In this document: positions 1 to 8,498 of the stretch, piece by piece
Layout of the letters: the number at the start of each line of letters is the position of its first letter
Position numbering within the stretch: position 1 is the stretch's first letter
Translations under genes and position numbers: made by a program
Notes under the pieces: model-generated
Seen by the model: the letters and a program-made list of their open reading frames with translations, nothing else
The model's database searches: none
Told to the model about the DNA's origin: nothing
NCBI GenBank assembly: GCA_947478845.1
Contig: CANJXC010000010.1
Coordinates: 62,001-126,000 of the forward strand
DNA length: 64,000 bases
Origin: Spirochaetales bacterium
GTDB lineage: Bacteria; Spirochaetota; Spirochaetia; JABEVK01
Direction: 5' to 3'

Positions 1-698
1 GAGAAGCGCACCTCATAACGGTTACCACCCTGCAGACTGCGGGCAATTTCCTCGGCCCTACCTTCCGCCACAATCTTGCCTTGGTTCATAATGAGCACCC
101 TTTCGCAGAGGGCCTCGACCTCCTGCATGATGTGGGTGGAGAGAATGACCGTCTTTTCTTGGCCGATTTTGAGGATAAGTTGGCGAAACTCGAGAATCTG
201 GTGCGGGTCGAGGCCGCTGGTGGGCTCGTCGAGAATCAGGATTTCGGGGTTATGGAGGATGGCCTGAGCAAGGCCAACCCTCTGCCTTTGGCCCTTGGAG
301 AGGTGACTGGCCACCTTGTTGCGAAACGCCAGTGCGTCGGTTTGGGTCAGAGCTTTGTCGATAGCCTCGGCTTGAAGCGCCTTGTCAATGCCGCGCACAC
401 CGGCCACAAACTCCAGGTACTCGCCAACGGTGAGCTCTGGATACACCGGGGAGTTTTCGGGCAAATAACCGATAAGGGCCTGCGCCTTCTGAGGTTGCTG
501 GACAATGTCGATGCCCCCGATGCGGATGTCGCCGGACTGGGGAAAGTGGTAGCCGGTGAGCATCTTCAACAGTGTCGTTTTTCCGGCCCCGTTAGGGCCC
601 AATAACCCTACAATCTGGCCCTTTCCTACCCCGAAACTCACATCGTTGACCGCTTTGAACTTTCCGTAAGACCGTACGAGATGGTCGACCTGTATCAT
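1..698 (-). CDS. ABC transporter ATP-binding protein, 3' end outside window
   Basis: ATPase subunit of an ABC exporter of the GldA/CcmA (ABC-2) type; it would power a membrane partner encoded further left, beyond the window. The start is the ATG at 696-698 (product begins MIQVDHLVRSYG). Walker A GPNGAGKTT lies at about residues 34-42, followed by the Q-loop region (IGYLPENSPVYPELTV), signature SHLSKGQRQRVGLAQA, Walker B ILILDEPTSGLD and the H-loop (STHIMQEVEAL). Only about 232 residues are inside the window; the frame is open to base 1, so the C-terminus is missing here. It is transcribed leftward, and its start is 25 bp from the stop of the upstream RNase Z gene, so they may be co-transcribed. 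The substrate cannot be told from the sequence. Confidence 0.93.
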   Translation of the reverse strand, partial: MIQVDHLVRSYGKFKAVNDVSFGVGKGQIVGLLGPNGAGKTTLLKMLTGYHFPQSGDIRIGGIDIVQQPQKAQALIGYLPENSPVYPELTVGEYLEFVAGVRGIDKALQAEAIDKALTQTDALAFRNKVASHLSKGQRQRVGLAQAILHNPEILILDEPTSGLDPHQILEFRQLILKIGQEKTVILSTHIMQEVEALCERVLIMNQGKIVAEGRAEEIARSLQGGNRYEVRF

Positions 699-723
699 GT
701 TTACCCTCACAACCCGCCGGAGT

Positions 724-1659
724 TTACTCCCGGTTGGGAATTTCGATGGTTTGGCCGTCGCGGGACAGAAAAGTAGCCGGAAAAACTTCCCGCGCTTCCG
801 CCAGCAGACGTTTCAGGTCTTTCTCGTTGCAGCGGGGAGAATAGTGGACCAAGCCCACTTCCTTCACCCCCGCCGCTTTGGCAATTTCCGCGGCCTGGGT
901 GCTCGTCAGGTGCCGTTTTTCCCGGGCACTGGCCTCCAAGTCGCGGGTGAACATGCCTTCGCAAAGCAGCAAGTCAGATCCTGCCACCTGACCGACAATC
1001 CCCGGGTGGGGAGCCGTGTCGGTGACATAGCTGAACTTGCACCCTTCGCGCGCCCCGCCAAGCACCTCGTCGCTGTTGACTGTGGTGCCCTGGGGGGTCA
1101 CCACACTCTCACCGGCTTGAAGCTTCGACCACAGCGGACCCATGGGAACCCCGAGTTTCCGAGCCTTGTCGGGGTAAAAAATCCCCGGACGCACGTCTTC
1201 CTCGAGCGCGTAACCCACGCAGACCCGGCTGTGGTTAAGCGGGAACGATTTAACCTTGTACCCGTCGCCGGTATAAACCACCTGAGGGTCCTCAGGGTTA
1301 CGAATTTCTTGCACAATGATCTCGTAATTGAGAAACATTTCGAGCGTACGCCGACTGGCGTCAAAAAACTCTTTCACTCGGGCCGGACCTATCAGGTAAA
1401 GGGGTTCGGTGCGGTCGACCTGGCTGGAGAGCATAAGCATTCCCGGCAGCCCGGTGATGTGGTCGGCATGGGTATGGCTGATGAAAATGGCGTTGATTTT
1501 TTTCCAGCGGAGGTTCATGCGCTTGAGAGAGACCTGTGTGCCCTCGCCGCAGTCGAACAGGAAGAGGTCTCCATCGCGCCGAACCAGGGCCGAGGTGAGG
1601 TGCCGGTGGGGCAGAGGCATGGTACCACCGGTACCCAGGACGAAGACTTCGAGGCTCAT
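724..1659 (-). CDS. rnz: Ribonuclease Z (tRNA 3'-processing endonuclease)
   Basis: Metallo-beta-lactamase-fold endonuclease that removes the 3' trailer of tRNA precursors in the cytoplasm. The product of 311 residues is a normal short-form RNase Z length. The zinc motif HTHADH is at residues 62-67 after the usual MSLEVFVLGTGG strand, and later His/Asp ligand regions are present (LNHSRVCVGY, YVTDTAPH, HYSPR), as is the HLTSTQAAEIA stretch typical of the family. The frame is open 31 codons further upstream, but that part is unlike the family and runs into a large palindrome, so the ATG at 1659 is preferred. The gene is preceded by a sugar oxidoreductase on the same strand but separated from it by 128 bp containing a strong palindrome. 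Confidence 0.93.
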   Translation of the reverse strand: MSLEVFVLGTGGTMPLPHRHLTSALVRRDGDLFLFDCGEGTQVSLKRMNLRWKKINAIFISHTHADHITGLPGMLMLSSQVDRTEPLYLIGPARVKEFFDASRRTLEMFLNYEIIVQEIRNPEDPQVVYTGDGYKVKSFPLNHSRVCVGYALEEDVRPGIFYPDKARKLGVPMGPLWSKLQAGESVVTPQGTTVNSDEVLGGAREGCKFSYVTDTAPHPGIVGQVAGSDLLLCEGMFTRDLEASAREKRHLTSTQAAEIAKAAGVKEVGLVHYSPRCNEKDLKRLLAEAREVFPATFLSRDGQTIEIPNRE

Positions 1660-1720
1660 AGGGGCATTAAAATAGCAGAAACACGGACCGATGAACAGGG
1701 CGTGCCTTCGCCGGACGAGC

Positions 1721-1748
1721 CGAAGAGCAGGCACGTGCCTGCTCTTCG
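1721..1748. terminator. 28-bp perfect palindrome downstream of the Gfo/Idh/MocA gene
   Basis: The bases 1721-1734 (CGAAGAGCAGGCAC) are followed immediately by their exact reverse complement at 1735-1748. It lies 40 bp past the stop of the leftward sugar operon and before the RNase Z start, the right place for a transcription terminator or processing hairpin. There is no clear U-tract on either side, so factor-independent termination is only possible, not shown. Confidence 0.55.
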
Positions 1749-1787
1749 ACAAAATCCAGACGAAGGCGTTCCCGCCCGTCGCACCCC

Positions 1788-2873
1788 TTACATGGTGACG
1801 GCTTTGCCGCTCTTTGCCGACTGGTAAATGGCCTCGAGGATCTGCGTTGTCACCAAGGCTTGGCGGGGTTCCACAAGCACGGGTTTGTCACGCATTAGGC
1901 TTTCGAGCCAGCCACGGGCCTCGAGGTCGGCAGGTTTTTGCTCGGCGCCACCAAAATACGCAGGTCCGCTTCCCCCGGAAATGGTCTCTTCGAGCAAAGC
2001 GCCATGCTCGGCGCGGTTCAACACCAGCGAGTTGTCGGCCAGGATTTCCGCACCGCCTTTGGTACCGCAAAGGGTGGTTGCCGCCTCGCGGGGGTTAATC
2101 ATATTGAGAATCCAAGAGGCTTCGAGGTAGATGGTGGCTCCATTTTCCATCTGGATGAAACCGAACGCCGAATCTTCCACCTCGTAGGTTTTGGGGTCCC
2201 AGGCTCCCCACAGGTTGCCATCGGTCTGGTCGGTGAGTTTGGCGTACACCGAACCGGTCACCTGGCGGGGCTTCCAATTGTCCATCATCCACAGGGTAAG
2301 GTCGAGGGCATGGGTGCCAATGTCGATCAGGGGGCCGCCACCTTGCTGAGCTTTGTCTTGGAACACTCCCCAGGTGGGGACGGCCTTACGGCGGAAGGCA
2401 TGCGCCTTGGCGAAATAGATTTCTCCGAGTTGGCCGGCTTGGCAGGCCAATTTTAGGGTCTGGATTTCGCTTCGAAGCCGGTTTTGGTAGCCCACAGTGA
2501 ACTTCTTGCCCGAGGCTTCGGCCGCTTTAACCATGGCCAAGGCGTCGGCTCCGGTGGCCGCCATGGGTTTTTCAACCAGCACGTGCTTGCCGGCGGCGAA
2601 GGCGGCGATCGAAATGGGGGCGTGAGTGTTGTTGGGCGTGAGCACGTGCACCGCATCGAGGCTACCGTCGGCCAACAGCTTGGTGTAGTCGGTGTACACC
2701 TTGGCGCCCGGCACGCCAAACTCCTTGGCGGCGTGGGCAGCCTTTTCTTCGCGGATGTCGCTGAAGGCCACGAGTTCACAATGGTCGGTAAGCTTGGCCA
2801 GGGCAGGCAGGTGCTTCTGCAGGGCAATTCCGCCACAACCGATGATGCCTATTTGTTGTTTGCGGTTTTTCAT
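1788..2873 (-). CDS. Gfo/Idh/MocA family NAD(P)-dependent oxidoreductase
   Basis: Cytoplasmic sugar or polyol dehydrogenase of 361 residues. The N-terminal Rossmann fold is clear (GIIGCGGIALQKHLPAL, about residues 9-25), with the family's EKP motif (VLVEKPMAATG) that carries the catalytic/nicotinamide-site lysine. The C-terminal alpha/beta domain includes GGGPLIDIGTHALDLTLWMM, the expected GxxxDxGxHxxD signature. The start overlaps the stop of the ThuA-like gene as ATGA, so the two are translationally coupled. ThuA-like and Gfo/Idh/MocA proteins together with TIM-barrel isomerases commonly occur in operons for modified sugars; the exact substrate is not determinable. Confidence 0.9.
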   Translation of the reverse strand: MKNRKQQIGIIGCGGIALQKHLPALAKLTDHCELVAFSDIREEKAAHAAKEFGVPGAKVYTDYTKLLADGSLDAVHVLTPNNTHAPISIAAFAAGKHVLVEKPMAATGADALAMVKAAEASGKKFTVGYQNRLRSEIQTLKLACQAGQLGEIYFAKAHAFRRKAVPTWGVFQDKAQQGGGPLIDIGTHALDLTLWMMDNWKPRQVTGSVYAKLTDQTDGNLWGAWDPKTYEVEDSAFGFIQMENGATIYLEASWILNMINPREAATTLCGTKGGAEILADNSLVLNRAEHGALLEETISGGSGPAYFGGAEQKPADLEARGWLESLMRDKPVLVEPRQALVTTQILEAIYQSAKSGKAVTM

Positions 2874-3664
2874 AGGTTTTTTCCTCCGTGCTGCACCACG
2901 CCAGCTTTGGCGATGTGCGCGTGTTTGGGAGCAATGGGACTCAAGGGAACGACGATGTTGGGGCTATTTTCGACTCCGGTGATGGTCACCCTCGGGGCGG
3001 CCCAATGCACGGCGTTGTGGATAACCTTTTGCACGTTTTTGTCGTGGTAGGTGGGGTAGGTTTCATGTCCCGGTCGGAAGTAGAAAATGCGCCCGTGGCC
3101 GCGCGTCCAGCAACAACCGGAGCGGAACACCTCGCCACCCTCAAACCAACTCAGGAAAACCAGCTCATCGGGAGTGGGAACATCAAAGCGTTCGCCGTAC
3201 ATTTCTTCGTGAGGAAGTTCAAAGTGCTCTCCCAATCCGGCGGCGATGGGGTGGGAAGGTTCTACCACCCAGATTCGCTCGAGCTCCTCGGCCTCGCGCC
3301 ATTTGAGCGAACAAGTAGTGCCCATCATGCGTCGGAAGATCTTGGAATAATGCCCGGAGTGGAGAACGATGAGACCCATTCCCTCGAGGATGCGCAACTG
3401 AACGCGGTCGACCACCGAATCGGCCACCTTGTCGTGGGCCATGTGCCCCCACCACAACAAAACATCGGTGTGTGCCAGTCTCTCGGCCGTCAAACCGTGC
3501 TCGCTTTGGTCGAGGGTGGCGCTTTCAATGTGCAACTGGGCATCGGTACCCAAGAAAGCGGCGATAGCTTCGTGGATTCCCTTGGGATACACAGCCCGTA
3601 CAGCCTCGTGCTCGCGCTCGTGCACAAACTCATTCCAGATCAGAACGCTTATTTTGTCTTTCAT
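2870..3664 (-). CDS. ThuA-like domain protein (trehalose-utilization type)
   Basis: A 264-residue protein of the ThuA-like, glutamine-amidotransferase-fold family that accompanies sugar dehydrogenases. Recognisable stretches are ISVLIWNEFVHER near the N-terminus, the TDVLLWWGHMAHD strand-helix, GLIVLHSGHYSKIFRRMMG, and RSGCCWTRGHGRIFYFRPGHETYPTYHD near the C-terminus. The ATG at 3664 (MKDKISV) is preferred over one six codons upstream because AGGAG lies 7 nt before it. The 3' end overlaps the next gene by 4 bp. The family's biochemical activity is poorly known; a role in disaccharide or keto-sugar use is inferred from context. Confidence 0.85.
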   Translation of the reverse strand: MKDKISVLIWNEFVHEREHEAVRAVYPKGIHEAIAAFLGTDAQLHIESATLDQSEHGLTAERLAHTDVLLWWGHMAHDKVADSVVDRVQLRILEGMGLIVLHSGHYSKIFRRMMGTTCSLKWREAEELERIWVVEPSHPIAAGLGEHFELPHEEMYGERFDVPTPDELVFLSWFEGGEVFRSGCCWTRGHGRIFYFRPGHETYPTYHDKNVQKVIHNAVHWAAPRVTITGVENSPNIVVPLSPIAPKHAHIAKAGVVQHGGKNL

Positions 3665-3741
3665 GGGTGGCTCCTGTTTCAATTTTGCCCCTAAATGAAC
3701 TTCAACGGCAAGTCGGATTCTCGTTGCGTCTGCTTCGTATT

Positions 3742-4041
3742 TCAGGATTCAAAGTCAATTTCGAGAAACCGAGAGACTTCAGGAACCCAGCGGCCCTGAA
3801 CGAAGGCCGTGTGATCCGGGTGGGCATCGTAGGCACGATAGTCACCTCGGTGGGCGAACTCCATGATGAACCCAAAATCGTAGTCGTTCTTGGGGCTTAC
3901 CTGCTTGAGCACCTGAAAGTTCCTTACACCGGGGATTGTTGTCAGAATCCGCTGGGCATCGGTGAGAAAAGCCTCGACGGCAGGTCCGGAGGTTCCTGCT
4001 TTGAGGCAGAAAATCACTTGATGATGGTAGGGCGTGTTCAT
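3742..4041 (-). CDS. Dabb (stress-responsive alpha/beta barrel) domain protein
   Basis: Small 99-residue protein of the ferredoxin-like Dabb family. It begins with the family strand HHQVIFCLKAG, then VEAFLTDAQRILTTIPGVRNFQVLKQVSPKNDYDFGFIMEF and ends AYDAHPDHTAFVQGRWVPEVSRFLEIDF, matching the usual H…F…G…Y…HP.H pattern and length. Such proteins are dimeric and sit in many sugar and aromatic-acid operons with an unknown or minor enzymatic role. It is upstream of and co-directional with the ThuA-like gene (77 bp apart) and downstream of a TIM-barrel isomerase gene. Confidence 0.85.
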   Translation of the reverse strand: MNTPYHHQVIFCLKAGTSGPAVEAFLTDAQRILTTIPGVRNFQVLKQVSPKNDYDFGFIMEFAHRGDYRAYDAHPDHTAFVQGRWVPEVSRFLEIDFES

Positions 4042-4157
4042 GGTTGGAGTATAACCTAAAAGATCCCACGAAAGCCGCTAACACAGGGACCATTGTTTCA
4101 GAACTTTTTGGGTAGAAAACTCGAGTCTTGATCCTTCGGGCACTGGCATTCCGAGAC

Positions 4158-4931
4158 TCAGCGCAAGGCCTTGCTGAGGGTTTCCAGCGAAAGTTCCATA
4201 GACTCGAACATATCGCGACCGGAAACCTCGTCGTCCTGCTCCACCACCCAGATGGGCACTTCGGTATCGATCAAGGCTTGAAAAATGCCGTCAAAATCGA
4301 GGTTGCCGAACCCAAGTTCGCAGAACTGGGGTTTACCCGACTCCCAGGTGTAGTCCTTCAGGTGGATCACGGGAACTCGGCCGGCCAAGCGGCGAATCCA
4401 GGCTTCCGGGTTGCCACCACCGACCTGAATCCAGGCTACATCGGGTTCGGCGAACAGCAGGTCGGCCGGGGTGGTGTCGAAAAGCCACGATAGCATGGAA
4501 GTGCCTCGGAACCCCTGGAACTCCTGTGCGTGATTGTGATAGCCCAGTTGCAGGCCTTCACCGGCGAGTACCTTGGCCGCAGCTACCAGCGAATCGCGAA
4601 GAGGCTCCACCCGGTCGTGGGCAAAGTTCTCCACTCCAGGATGGCCAAGCGCCGTGAACCGGCACCCGAGCGTCCCCAGCTTGGCGACAACCTCGGCAGT
4701 ACGGGAGGTTAGGGCTTCCAAGCTGTCGTGGGCGGCACAAGCGGTCAGTTCGTGGCGTTCCAGAGCGGCCCGGATTTCGGCAGGAGTCAGACTCGCCGGC
4801 AGGCCCGACACCTGAACAGCGGAGTAACCGAGGGCCTGAATGCGAGAAAGGGTGTCGTCCAAGCCTTCTGAGGTTTGGCAGTAGTCGCGGAAAGAATACA
4901 GATTGGTGCCTAGCAGCGGGGTGAAGCTCAT
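4158..4931 (-). CDS. Sugar phosphate isomerase/epimerase (xylose isomerase-like TIM barrel)
   Basis: A 257-residue AP-endonuclease-2/IolE-type TIM barrel, the family that includes inosose dehydratase, tagatose and hydroxypyruvate isomerases. It opens with GTNLYSFRDYCQTSEGLDDTLSRIQALGYSAVQVSG, and has the central metal-site strands LQLGYHNHAQEF, DLLFAEPDVAWIQVGGGNP and VPVIHLKDYT, then ends with WVVEQDDEVSGRDMFESMELSLETL. These supply the Glu/Asp/His ligands expected for a divalent metal. It is first in a leftward set with Dabb, ThuA-like and Gfo/Idh/MocA genes, pointing to a keto-sugar isomerisation or dehydration step. Confidence 0.88.
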   Translation of the reverse strand: MSFTPLLGTNLYSFRDYCQTSEGLDDTLSRIQALGYSAVQVSGLPASLTPAEIRAALERHELTACAAHDSLEALTSRTAEVVAKLGTLGCRFTALGHPGVENFAHDRVEPLRDSLVAAAKVLAGEGLQLGYHNHAQEFQGFRGTSMLSWLFDTTPADLLFAEPDVAWIQVGGGNPEAWIRRLAGRVPVIHLKDYTWESGKPQFCELGFGNLDFDGIFQALIDTEVPIWVVEQDDEVSGRDMFESMELSLETLSKALR

Positions 4932-5023
4932 AACTGAGGATGACCTAAGGTGCGCCAGAGAGCAAGGGCTGGACGGGGCGACCGGGGGGAAGAAAGTACA
5001 CTCGTACCCGGTGAATTATCGAG

Positions 5024-5052
5024 TTTACAGAGGTTTTCGGTGGGCCTAACAT
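5024..5052 (+). promoter_or_regulatory. Probable sigma-70-type promoter for the GH127-like gene
   Basis: TTTACA (5024-5029), 17-bp spacer, TAACAT (5047-5052). The expected start of transcription falls at about 5059-5060, only 2-3 bases before the ATG at 5062, so the message would be nearly leaderless. Support is by pattern only. Confidence 0.4.
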
Positions 5053-5061
5053 AGCCTTACT

Positions 5062-6798
5062 ATGAACAGTTCCCGTAAGGTCCATCCTTTTGACCTCCAG
5101 GCCAGGGCAGAGCTCGCTGCCCGGTCGCTGGCCTCCCTTCTCGACCAAGAGCGAGAGGGTTTGATGTATTTTGTCGCCAACTGGCGCGCCAAGCCTCCCC
5201 GCGCCAGCCACTGCCTCTGGGACTGTGGCGACGGAACTGGCCGCCACCTCGATGCGCTGTCGCTGCTACGATCGATCTTGCCGCCCGGGTCGCCGGAAGC
5301 CAATCCGAGTTCGGGTGAAAAGCAGCTCGAGGCTCTGATGCTGAAGTTTCTCGGTGCCGACGGGCTGACCTGGCTTCTCGACGAGCCTTTCAGCCAGCCT
5401 TGGGGCGCAGAGATGTTCTTGAAGCTCTACACCCCCGGCGAGCGTTACGCCGAAATCAGCTGGTCGCAGCGCGGGACCTTGCTGGGCCTCACCAGCCGTT
5501 TTTTGCTCACCGGAGAAACCCGTTTTGCGATAGCGGGAGAGAATCTCGTGACCGGTTTGCTTCAGGTGGCTCAAAAACACCCCGATGGGCTGTACTTTCC
5601 TGAAGGTTACTACCGAACTTCCGGTTGGAAGTTTAACGGTTCCGATTTATACCCTGGAATCGAGGAGTACAACGCCGCGGTGGTGGTGCCCAGCATCCGC
5701 TTTTACCGGGCGACGGGCTTCGCGCCTGCTCTCGAGTTGGCGCAGGGACTGATTCGCTTTGCCCTCAAGCATTCGGTAGGCTACCTCAAGGACGGTAGCT
5801 TGTTTCCCGGAGAAGGCCCTACAAAAGGCCAGGGAACCCTCGACCACTTTCACACCCGCACCAATTTCTTGCTCGGTGTGCTGGAAACAGGCATTCTCAC
5901 CGGCAACCGGGAGTTGATCAGTTGGGCCCGCCAAAGCTACGACCACGCCAAATTGTGGGGAACCGACTTTGGATTTTTCCCCGAAGGTATGGGTCGCCGC
6001 CATGGAGAAACCTGCTGCATAACCGATATGATCGAAGCGGCAATCCTACTCGGGCGCCACGTCAAACGCTCATATTACGCCGACGCGGAGCGCTTTGGCC
6101 GCAATCACCTGCTCGAGACGCAATTCACCGACCACGAACAACTCGAAACCGCAGTAGGACTCCTGCCGCCCGAAGAGGGCGACCTGAAACCCGACGAAAC
6201 CTTTTCGACATCAAAAGGAGTCACCCAAAGTCAGGTGGGTGCCTTTGCCGCCCGGGCGACCCTGAACGACGCGTTTCATCTCGATGCACCGAATATGATG
6301 CAGTGTTGCAACGCCGCCGGGGCCCGCGCCCTGTACGCGCTGTGGCGTTATGCCATCGACGATCACAGCGTACATTTACGCTTCAGTTGTGAAACCAAGC
6401 AACTGAAGGTGGTAAGCCACGAGCCTGCCGAGGGCCGCCTCGACCTGCTCTCGCGGGGAGATTCGGTGGTGGAAGTGAGGCTTCCCGAAGGCGTGAGCCA
6501 TGCTGTGGTATCCCGAGGTTCAAAAATCAGCAGCGTGGTCGCCCAGGAGGGTTATGCGTCGTTTTCCGCTAAGTCGGGCGAGACAATTTCTCTCCACTAT
6601 GAGCTTCCCTTGCGCACGGAAAGCTACCGGGTCGGGATTCCAGAGAAGGATATTTCGTGTACCGGCCACTGGAAGGGTGAGACTCTCATGACAGTGGAGC
6701 CCCAGGGTGAGTTTCTTCCGCTGTATCAAAGAAAAAGCGACCTCGCCCCGGTGAATCCCATACTTCCCCTTGCGCAGGCGCTCACCTCGCTGGCCTAG
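5062..6798 (+). CDS. GH127-like (DUF1680-related) glycoside hydrolase candidate, copy 1
   Basis: A 578-residue cytoplasmic protein with no signal peptide, alpha-helical throughout its first ~430 residues as in (alpha/alpha)6 glycosidases, then a beta-rich tail. Although distant in overall sequence, it keeps the four residues that bind zinc and supply the cysteine nucleophile in beta-L-arabinofuranosidase HypBA1 (GH127: Glu338, Cys340, Cys417, Cys418). The pattern here is E316-T-C318 and C415-C416. The aromatic-rich motifs HCLWDCGDGTGRHLDAL and RASHCLWD near the N-terminus recur in the next gene. The two genes are tandem paralogues 13 bp apart. Function as a retaining furanosidase or related exo-glycosidase is inference; the linkage is unknown. 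Confidence 0.6.
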   Translation: MNSSRKVHPFDLQARAELAARSLASLLDQEREGLMYFVANWRAKPPRASHCLWDCGDGTGRHLDALSLLRSILPPGSPEANPSSGEKQLEALMLKFLGADGLTWLLDEPFSQPWGAEMFLKLYTPGERYAEISWSQRGTLLGLTSRFLLTGETRFAIAGENLVTGLLQVAQKHPDGLYFPEGYYRTSGWKFNGSDLYPGIEEYNAAVVVPSIRFYRATGFAPALELAQGLIRFALKHSVGYLKDGSLFPGEGPTKGQGTLDHFHTRTNFLLGVLETGILTGNRELISWARQSYDHAKLWGTDFGFFPEGMGRRHGETCCITDMIEAAILLGRHVKRSYYADAERFGRNHLLETQFTDHEQLETAVGLLPPEEGDLKPDETFSTSKGVTQSQVGAFAARATLNDAFHLDAPNMMQCCNAAGARALYALWRYAIDDHSVHLRFSCETKQLKVVSHEPAEGRLDLLSRGDSVVEVRLPEGVSHAVVSRGSKISSVVAQEGYASFSAKSGETISLHYELPLRTESYRVGIPEKDISCTGHWKGETLMTVEPQGEFLPLYQRKSDLAPVNPILPLAQALTSLA

Positions 6799-6811
6799 GG
6801 AGATTGCGCAA

Positions 6812-8482
6812 ATGAAGAGCATTAATTGGCTCGAAGACTCTGCCTCGCATGCCATGGACTGCCTTTTGGCCCGCTTGGACAGCACCCGGGAGTTTAGGCC
6901 TTATTTCTGGGTAGACTTCAAGGCCTCGCCGCCTGAAGCTCGGCATTCCTACTGGGACACCTGCGACATCGCGGGACGTTTTGTCGATGGCCTAGCCTTG
7001 GCGCGCCTTATGACGGGCCGCAAGGATGGGAAGCGGGAGGAAGAGGCCCTCAAAAAGTATTTTCTGGCACAGCAGGATGACAAAGATGGCCTGTTTTATA
7101 ACCCTGACGACGAGCAGGATACCAACACGGAAATGAGCAAGTATCTGCCCGAGGCCGGCGTACTTACCACCAACCGACACGTAGACCTTTTCTGCCAGCG
7201 TTCACCTCTTTTGGCTCTCACAACCCTCCTGCAAATGGGGGACCAGTCGATGCTCCCGCGCCTCGAGAAGTTCGTCCGCGGTTTGGCTGCCATAGCCGTG
7301 AAAGACGGCGAGGAATACTCGTTTCCTGCTTACCGTTGGGCCGTGGAAATGAAGGCCGAATGGTATCATCCGGTGAACCTGCCCGAAAAATGGCTTGGTT
7401 ACCGCTACGCTCTACTCACCCCCTTGGCCCGCTACGCCGAAATTTCGGGAGACGTTTTAGCCCGCGACCTGGCTCTCGGGTTGTCCCGCCATTACCTCAA
7501 ACACGGCGATGTACCCCCCGACGGCCGTTACCGGGCCAACACTCACTCTGGGGGAGTGCTACCGGTCACGGCGGGTATTGGCAGGTTGGGTTTGGTCTTT
7601 GACAAGCCCGAACTGGTGGAATGGGCCCGCAAAGTATTTGATTGGACCTGCCAGAATACCAGCGAGTTTGGCTTTCTCCCCGATGGCTTGGGAATGGAGG
7701 GCTTTTGGTCGGGCACCTGTGAAACCTGCGCGCTTGCGGATTTTGTGCATCTTGCCTTGGTACTCAACCAAACCGGGGAAACCAAGTATTGGGATGCCAT
7801 TGAGCGCTTGGCTCGAAACCAGTTGATGGAGAACCAATACAAGGACGCCGAGGCGGTAAAACGGACTTTTCCGGGAATTGCTCCCGAGGTGCTGGCGATG
7901 CTTCTCGGAGGGTTTGAGTGCGCGGCCTTTCCCAACGACCTGTTCAATTACGTCGGCGCCGAGGCCTGTTGCATAGGCGGGGGGCTGAGGGCTCTGTACC
8001 TCACCTGGAGGTCAGTATTGGAGACCGACAAAACCTCGGCCCGAGTCAACATGGCGGCCACCCGCTCTGACTCTCGCGTTTCGGTCACCGCCTTCGAACC
8101 TTGGGAAGGCCTCGTGGAGGTGCGTGTGGCCCAGGCCCTCGACGTGCAGATCCGCTTGCCGGGTTTTGTCCGGGAAGATCAAGTGACGATGACCGTAGAC
8201 GGGGTTCCCATTGAGGTGAAGCTCATAGACCGAAACGCGTGCTTTGGAAAGGTTAAACCGGGCCAGAAAGCGGCCCTCCACTACCCCCTGGCCGAGTCGG
8301 AACGCGATTCCACCATAGCAGGCAACACCTACCGCACCCGCTGGGTGGGCAATACGGTGGTGTCGATTGAACCTGTTGGAATCCGGCATCCCATCTACCA
8401 GCGCAGGCAATTGTTGGGTCAAAGGCAAGTCCCGAGGGTAATGGATGCGACGCGAAGTTATCCCTCCAGGATTTACTGGTAA
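6812..8482 (+). CDS. GH127-like (DUF1680-related) glycoside hydrolase candidate, copy 2
   Basis: A 556-residue paralogue of the preceding protein; the shared signatures are ARHSYWDTCDIAGRFVDGLAL, LPEKWLGYRYALLTPLARYAEISGD and the C-terminal beta-sandwich segment (PLAESERDSTIAGNTYRTRWVG). The putative zinc/cysteine site is kept as E304-T-C306 and C386-C387. The start ATG at 6812 has AGGGAG upstream; 14 more codons are open upstream but overlap the previous gene. It has no signal peptide, so it would act on small oligosaccharides after import. It precedes an SDR gene with 16 bp between, so all five rightward genes (5062-10841) form one likely operon. Confidence 0.6.
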   Translation: MKSINWLEDSASHAMDCLLARLDSTREFRPYFWVDFKASPPEARHSYWDTCDIAGRFVDGLALARLMTGRKDGKREEEALKKYFLAQQDDKDGLFYNPDDEQDTNTEMSKYLPEAGVLTTNRHVDLFCQRSPLLALTTLLQMGDQSMLPRLEKFVRGLAAIAVKDGEEYSFPAYRWAVEMKAEWYHPVNLPEKWLGYRYALLTPLARYAEISGDVLARDLALGLSRHYLKHGDVPPDGRYRANTHSGGVLPVTAGIGRLGLVFDKPELVEWARKVFDWTCQNTSEFGFLPDGLGMEGFWSGTCETCALADFVHLALVLNQTGETKYWDAIERLARNQLMENQYKDAEAVKRTFPGIAPEVLAMLLGGFECAAFPNDLFNYVGAEACCIGGGLRALYLTWRSVLETDKTSARVNMAATRSDSRVSVTAFEPWEGLVEVRVAQALDVQIRLPGFVREDQVTMTVDGVPIEVKLIDRNACFGKVKPGQKAALHYPLAESERDSTIAGNTYRTRWVGNTVVSIEPVGIRHPIYQRRQLLGQRQVPRVMDATRSYPSRIYW

Positions 8483-8498
8483 AAAAAGGAGCACGAAC

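Noticed and set aside
697-1827. A 376-codon plus-strand open frame opposite RNase Z
   Set aside because: Shadow of the RNase Z gene, whose zinc motifs are unambiguous on the minus strand.
2888-3694. A 268-codon plus-strand open frame
   Set aside because: Exactly opposite the ThuA-like gene; no ribosome site or family resemblance.
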